NCBI GenBank assembly: GCA_900557695.1 | Contig: USTP01000035.1 | Location: 1 to 9,381 of the forward strand | Direction: 5' to 3' | Origin: an uncultured Thermoanaerobacterales bacterium | GTDB taxonomy: Bacteria; Bacillota; Clostridia; Christensenellales; UBA1242 | DNA: 9,381 bases | Part shown: piece after piece, positions 6,633 to 9,381 of the stretch | Layout: the number at the start of each line of letters is the position of its first letter | Numbering within the stretch: position 1 is the first letter of the stretch | Program-made: the position numbers and the translations under genes | Notes under the pieces: model-generated | Told to the model about the DNA's origin: nothing | Database searches by the model: none | Seen by the model: only the letters and a program-made list of their open reading frames with translations

Positions 6633-6662
6633 TAGTATGTGCTGTTTTTGTAAAATTATTTG
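6633..6662 (-). promoter_or_regulatory. Sigma-G-type promoter for the Asn-rich lipoprotein
   Basis: On the minus strand, CAAATA (6662-6657) is followed after 17 nt by CATACTA (6639-6633). The -10 is a perfect match to the Bacillus sigma-G element, and the -35 matches 4 of 6 positions of TGAATA at the preferred spacing. The inferred start would lie a few bases before the GGAGGA ribosome site, giving a very short leader. Confidence 0.6.
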
Positions 6663-6706
6663 CGACATTATTAAAACTTAATAGGTTTTTTCAAGTATAA
6701 CTGTTT

Positions 6707-6739
6707 CAATTTGCACTTTTTATAGTGATAACAATTTGC
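6707..6739. repeat. Direct repeat between divergent promoters
   Basis: CAATTTGC occurs at 6707-6714 and again at 6732-6739, 25 nt apart, in the region shared by the lipoprotein and spoVAC promoters. It may be a pair of operator half-sites (for example for a forespore regulator) or a chance repeat in AT-rich DNA. Confidence 0.3.
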
Positions 6740-6746
6740 TCCTTAT

Positions 6747-6776
6747 GTATAAAATTTTGTTGTTATGCAATAATTT
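6747..6776 (+). promoter_or_regulatory. Forespore (sigma-F/G-like) promoter for spoVA
   Basis: GTATA (6747-6751) matches the sigma-F -35 GywTA. A 15-nt spacer leads to GCAATAATTT (6767-6776), which fits the -10 consensus GgnrAnAnTw at all but two specified positions. Read as TGTATA it also matches 5 of 6 of the sigma-G -35. Transcription would start about 20 nt before the spoVAC ATG. Bacillus spoVA is sigma-G controlled; sigma-F and sigma-G recognise overlapping sequences, so I do not separate them. Confidence 0.5.
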
Positions 6777-6803
6777 TAATAGTTTATATGTGAGGGGTTG
6801 TTG

Positions 6804-7259
6804 ATGGATAGGCAAACTAGAAATGAAAAATATTTAAAATATGTTGAAGAAAAGTCGCCCAAAGCTGGGTGGTTTCATTCGCTTTTTCATGCTTTTATAG
6901 TTGGAGCAACTGTTTGTTGTCTTGGTCAAATGTTTTCTGATATTATTAGATCTTTTTATCCTATGATGGATTTATTAACTCTTGGAAGCTGGATAAGCAT
7001 TATTGTGATAACTTTAACAATACTTCTAACGGCTTTTGGGTGCTTTGATAAAATAGCCAAGTTTGGGGGAGCGGGAACATTTATTCCTATTTCTGGTTTT
7101 GCGAACTCAATTGCGTCTTGTGCTATTGAGTTTAAAAAAGAGGGGCTTGTGTTTGGTATAGGTTCTAAAATGTTTTATGTTGCGGGGCCGGTGTTGGTTA
7201 ATGGCGTTGCTTATTCGCTAGTTGTTGGTATTGTTTATTTTATTATCAGTTTGTTTTAG
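6804..7259 (+). CDS. spoVAC: Stage V sporulation protein AC (DPA transport channel)
   Basis: This 151-residue membrane protein of the SpoVAC/SpoVAEb family takes part in importing dipicolinic acid (DPA) into the developing forespore and releasing it at germination. A hydrophilic N-terminus (1-22) precedes hydrophobic segments at about 28-45, 60-80 and 118-150. The family signature G89-A-G-T-F-I-P95-I-S-G98-F-A-N101-S sits between the second and third. Length agrees with the family (about 150). The ATG at 6804 has GAGGGG (6792-6797) 6 nt upstream; two TTG codons just before it are too close to that site. It heads a tight spoVAC-spoVAD-spoVAEb cluster behind a forespore-type promoter. No spoVAA or spoVAB is present, as in many Clostridia. 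Located in the forespore inner membrane. Confidence 0.94.
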   Translation: MDRQTRNEKYLKYVEEKSPKAGWFHSLFHAFIVGATVCCLGQMFSDIIRSFYPMMDLLTLGSWISIIVITLTILLTAFGCFDKIAKFGGAGTFIPISGFANSIASCAIEFKKEGLVFGIGSKMFYVAGPVLVNGVAYSLVVGIVYFIISLF

Positions 7260-7269
7260 GAGGAAAGGC

Positions 7270-8280
7270 ATGAAAAAACTTGGCAAGCAAACATACGAAC
7301 TTGAAAAAGATGTTTCAATTATAACAGGTGTTAGTTTGGTTGGGGGCAAAGAGGGTCAAGGTCCACTTAAAAATTATTTCGACTTTATTGAGCAAGATGA
7401 TAAAATGGGAGAAAAAACTTTTGAGAAAGGCGAGAGAAAGATGTTCTTGAAAACAATTTCTCATGCCATAAGAAAGTCGGGGGTGGATAAAGATAAGGTT
7501 GATTTATATGTTGGTGGCGATTTGATGAATCAATTAGTTAGCTCTAATTATACGGCAAGTGAACTTGAGATTCCTTTTTTAGGGCTATATAACGCGTGTG
7601 CCACAATGACGGAAAGCTTGATAATTGGAAGCACATTTTTAGATACAGGTGGAATGAGGAATATAATTTGCGCAACGGGTAGCCATTTTAGCACTGCTGA
7701 AAGGCAATATAGATACCCTCTAGAATTTGGAAATCAAAGGCAATCATATGCCCAGTGGACAGTTACTGGTGTTGGAGCAACCTTTTTATCGGTTGAAAAA
7801 AAAGCTAGTGTAAAAATAAAGAGATATGCGATAGGCAAGGTTACTGATTTTGGAGTGGTTGACATTGCAAACATGGGTGCTGCGATGGCACCTGCTGCTA
7901 TGGAAACCTTGGTTGCCTTTTTTAAAGACACTAAAACAAGTCAGAAAGATTATGACCTAATTGCTACGGGTGATTTGGGAAAACTTGGGTCGGACATATT
8001 AAAAGACTTGATGAAAGAAAAGGGCTATGAATTAGAAACCAACTATATTGATTGTGGGCATATGATTTTTAATATTGATCAAGATACATTGCAAGGTGGA
8101 AGTGGGGCTGGTTGTAGTGCTAGCGTGTTTAATTCTTATATTTTAAGCAAGCTTGAAAGTGGAGAATTTAAAAGAGTTTTGCTTATTTCAACAGGGGCTT
8201 TGATGAGCACAACAACAAACCAGCAGGGCGATAGCATACCTTGCATTGCTCATTTGGTTATGATAGAAGGAGGGAAGTGA
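7270..8280 (+). CDS. spoVAD: Stage V sporulation protein AD (DPA-binding subunit)
   Basis: This 336-residue protein has a thiolase / beta-ketoacyl synthase-like fold; Bacillus SpoVAD (338 aa) binds dipicolinic acid and acts as the soluble, cytosolic-side component of the SpoVA channel. The cysteine at the thiolase nucleophile position is retained in L106-Y-N-A-C110-A-T-M-T-E. Y160-A-Q-W-T-V-T-G-V-G-A170 and G277-S-G-A-G-C-S-A-S285 are further conserved blocks. There is no sign of an acyl-transfer catalytic triad, consistent with a binding rather than enzymatic role. The ATG at 7270 has AGGAGG (7258-7263), which overlaps the spoVAC stop, 6 nt upstream. The gene ends in a 1-nt stop/start overlap with spoVAEb. 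Expected in the forespore and mature spore inner membrane complex. Confidence 0.96.
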   Translation: MKKLGKQTYELEKDVSIITGVSLVGGKEGQGPLKNYFDFIEQDDKMGEKTFEKGERKMFLKTISHAIRKSGVDKDKVDLYVGGDLMNQLVSSNYTASELEIPFLGLYNACATMTESLIIGSTFLDTGGMRNIICATGSHFSTAERQYRYPLEFGNQRQSYAQWTVTGVGATFLSVEKKASVKIKRYAIGKVTDFGVVDIANMGAAMAPAAMETLVAFFKDTKTSQKDYDLIATGDLGKLGSDILKDLMKEKGYELETNYIDCGHMIFNIDQDTLQGGSGAGCSASVFNSYILSKLESGEFKRVLLISTGALMSTTTNQQGDSIPCIAHLVMIEGGK

Positions 8281-8654
8281 TGGGCGAAGCACTGCTAATG
8301 TATTTAAAAGTGATTTTGGTAGGTGGAACTATTTGCATGATAGCAGAGCTGATAGTGATAAGAACCAAAATCACGCCAGCGAGAATTCTTGTTATATTTT
8401 TAATGGTGGGGGCTGTTCTTGGAGGATTTGGAATATATAATTATTTGGTAGATTGGGCTGGTGCAGGGGCTACGCTTCCAATAACTGGTTTTGGAAACTC
8501 GTTGGCAAATGGTGCAATAACTGCTGCTAAAACAGATGGCTTTTTTGGAGCGTTGTCTGGAGGGCTTATTGCAACAAGTGCTGGAATTGCTGTTTCGATA
8601 GGGCTTAGTTATTTGGTTTCATTCTTTGTTAGTTCTAGAACAAAGAAAGACTAA
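8280..8654 (+). CDS. spoVAEb: Stage V sporulation protein AE (SpoVAEb, DPA channel subunit)
   Basis: This 124-residue polytopic membrane protein is of the SpoVAEb type, the third core part of the DPA channel with SpoVAC and SpoVAD. Hydrophobic segments are at about 5-25, 35-52 and 88-118. The signature G61-A-G-A-T-L-P67-I-T-G70-F-G-N73-S is a paralogue of the SpoVAC one (12 of 20 identical across the block). The ATG at 8280 shares its A with the spoVAD stop (TGATG), with a strong AAGGAGGG at 8267-8274, so translation is coupled. No spoVAEa or spoVAF follows. The C-terminus is short and basic (R120-T-K-K-D). Confidence 0.93.
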   Translation: MGEALLMYLKVILVGGTICMIAELIVIRTKITPARILVIFLMVGAVLGGFGIYNYLVDWAGAGATLPITGFGNSLANGAITAAKTDGFFGALSGGLIATSAGIAVSIGLSYLVSFFVSSRTKKD

Positions 8655-8682
8655 ACAAAAAACATAAAGCATATATATAATT

Positions 8683-9360
8683 ATGCTGTGCTTATCTAGA
8701 AAAACAAAAAAACATGGTGTAAAACGAAAAGTTATAGTATTTTTTACATGCATTTTATTTATTTTTGCACTTTTTGCTGTGTATATTAAAACGCTTGTCA
8801 CCCCGCTTATAGTTGAAACAAGCAAGGCTCAAATTAAGGTTTACGCAACAAAAGCAATGAACTATGCCATAACTGAAGCGATGAGTCAAGAGGCAAATTA
8901 CAATAATCTAATAAACATCACAACGGGTGAAGATGGTAAAATAAATTTAATTGAAGCCAATTCGTCTAAAGTTAATACCGTTAGCATGATAATAGAAAGA
9001 ATAACCCTTGCACATCTTTCAGAAATATCTAAAACCAAAATAAAAATTCCTCTTGGTGCGTTCACTGGAATTTCACTGCTTTCAGGTATGGGTCCGCCTA
9101 TGGAAATTGAAATTTATCCATATGGAGAAGTTTCGTGCAAGTTTTTGTCACAATTTGTTAGTGCTGGCGTTAACCAAACTCAACATAAAATATATGTTAG
9201 CGTTGATACTAAGGTTAATGTGGTGTTACCTTTTAGAACGGTTACAATTGAAATGACTAATGAGGTTTTAATTTGTGAAGGAATTATTATAGGAGAAATT
9301 CCTGAAACATACTTAAAGTCAAACACGCTAACAGAGATGTTGAATTTAATTCCAAGTTAA
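8683..9360 (+). CDS. yunB: Sporulation protein YunB
   Basis: This 225-residue protein of the YunB family is a bitopic membrane protein needed for normal sporulation; in Bacillus its gene is sigma-E controlled in the mother cell. A basic N-terminus (K8-T-K-K..K14-R-K) leads to one transmembrane segment (about 17-38). A predominantly extracytoplasmic domain follows, with the family hallmarks F158-V-S-A-G-V-N-Q165-T-Q-H-K-I-Y-V and G204-E-I-P-E-T-Y210-L. Slightly shorter than Bacillus YunB (about 250). The only usable start is the ATG at 8683, yet no Shine-Dalgarno is visible: the 28 nt after spoVAEb are almost only A and T. Translation may therefore be weak, or driven from a separate transcript. 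It lies downstream of a forespore operon, an unusual partner. The contig ends 21 nt after its stop. Confidence 0.88.
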   Translation: MLCLSRKTKKHGVKRKVIVFFTCILFIFALFAVYIKTLVTPLIVETSKAQIKVYATKAMNYAITEAMSQEANYNNLINITTGEDGKINLIEANSSKVNTVSMIIERITLAHLSEISKTKIKIPLGAFTGISLLSGMGPPMEIEIYPYGEVSCKFLSQFVSAGVNQTQHKIYVSVDTKVNVVLPFRTVTIEMTNEVLICEGIIIGEIPETYLKSNTLTEMLNLIPS

Positions 9361-9381
9361 TTAAAGTTATAGAACAAAATC

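Noticed and set aside
8676..8681. TATAAT as a -10 promoter box for yunB
   Set aside because: It ends one base before the ATG at 8683, so transcription would start inside the gene and no later in-frame start exists; no fitting -35 was seen either.

Overview
The window is AT-rich DNA from an endospore-forming, low-GC Firmicute. Strong Shine-Dalgarno sites, the spoIIA and spoVA gene clusters and the codon use all point to the class Clostridia, most plausibly an uncultured or metagenome-assembled member; I cannot name a genus. The first 48 bases are not genomic: they are the end of an Illumina P7 adapter, an 8-base i7 index and the complete Nextera read-2/Tn5 mosaic-end sequence. The contig therefore really begins at about base 49.

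Region 1 (49-2450) holds three plus-strand genes: a zeta-toxin-like P-loop kinase, a PHP-domain phosphoesterase whose start overlaps it by 8 nt, and a UlaG/UPF0173-like metallo-beta-lactamase-fold hydrolase. No promoter is visible because the contig starts just upstream. Region 2 (2451-2904) has no confident gene. It carries what looks like a frameshifted small gene (CPKC motif, acidic tail), an intrinsic terminator and two inverted repeats just ahead of spoIIAA.

Region 3 (2905-4413) is a complete spoIIA operon: spoIIAA (anti-anti-sigma), spoIIAB (anti-sigma kinase) and sigF. It controls the first forespore-specific sigma factor. It ends at a very strong bidirectional terminator (20-bp stem). 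Region 4 (4494-6611, minus strand) is a 705-residue predicted lipoprotein of which about 23 percent is asparagine. It has a helical core embedded in low-complexity arms, and its upstream region carries a near-consensus sigma-G promoter. Region 5 (6804-9360) holds spoVAC, spoVAD and spoVAEb, the core of the dipicolinic acid transporter, followed 28 nt later by yunB.

The logic is a sporulation locus. SpoIIAA/SpoIIAB gate sigma-F in the forespore, and a forespore-type promoter (sigma-F/G-like) precedes spoVAC. SpoVAC/D/Eb load dipicolinic acid into the forespore, and YunB is a sporulation membrane protein. In Bacillus subtilis spoVA directly follows spoIIA on the same strand. Here an oppositely oriented, asparagine-rich lipoprotein gene lies between them, with its own putative sigma-G promoter. 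That protein is the best candidate for something undescribed: a prion-like, probably forespore-membrane-anchored spore protein next to the SpoVA channel genes.
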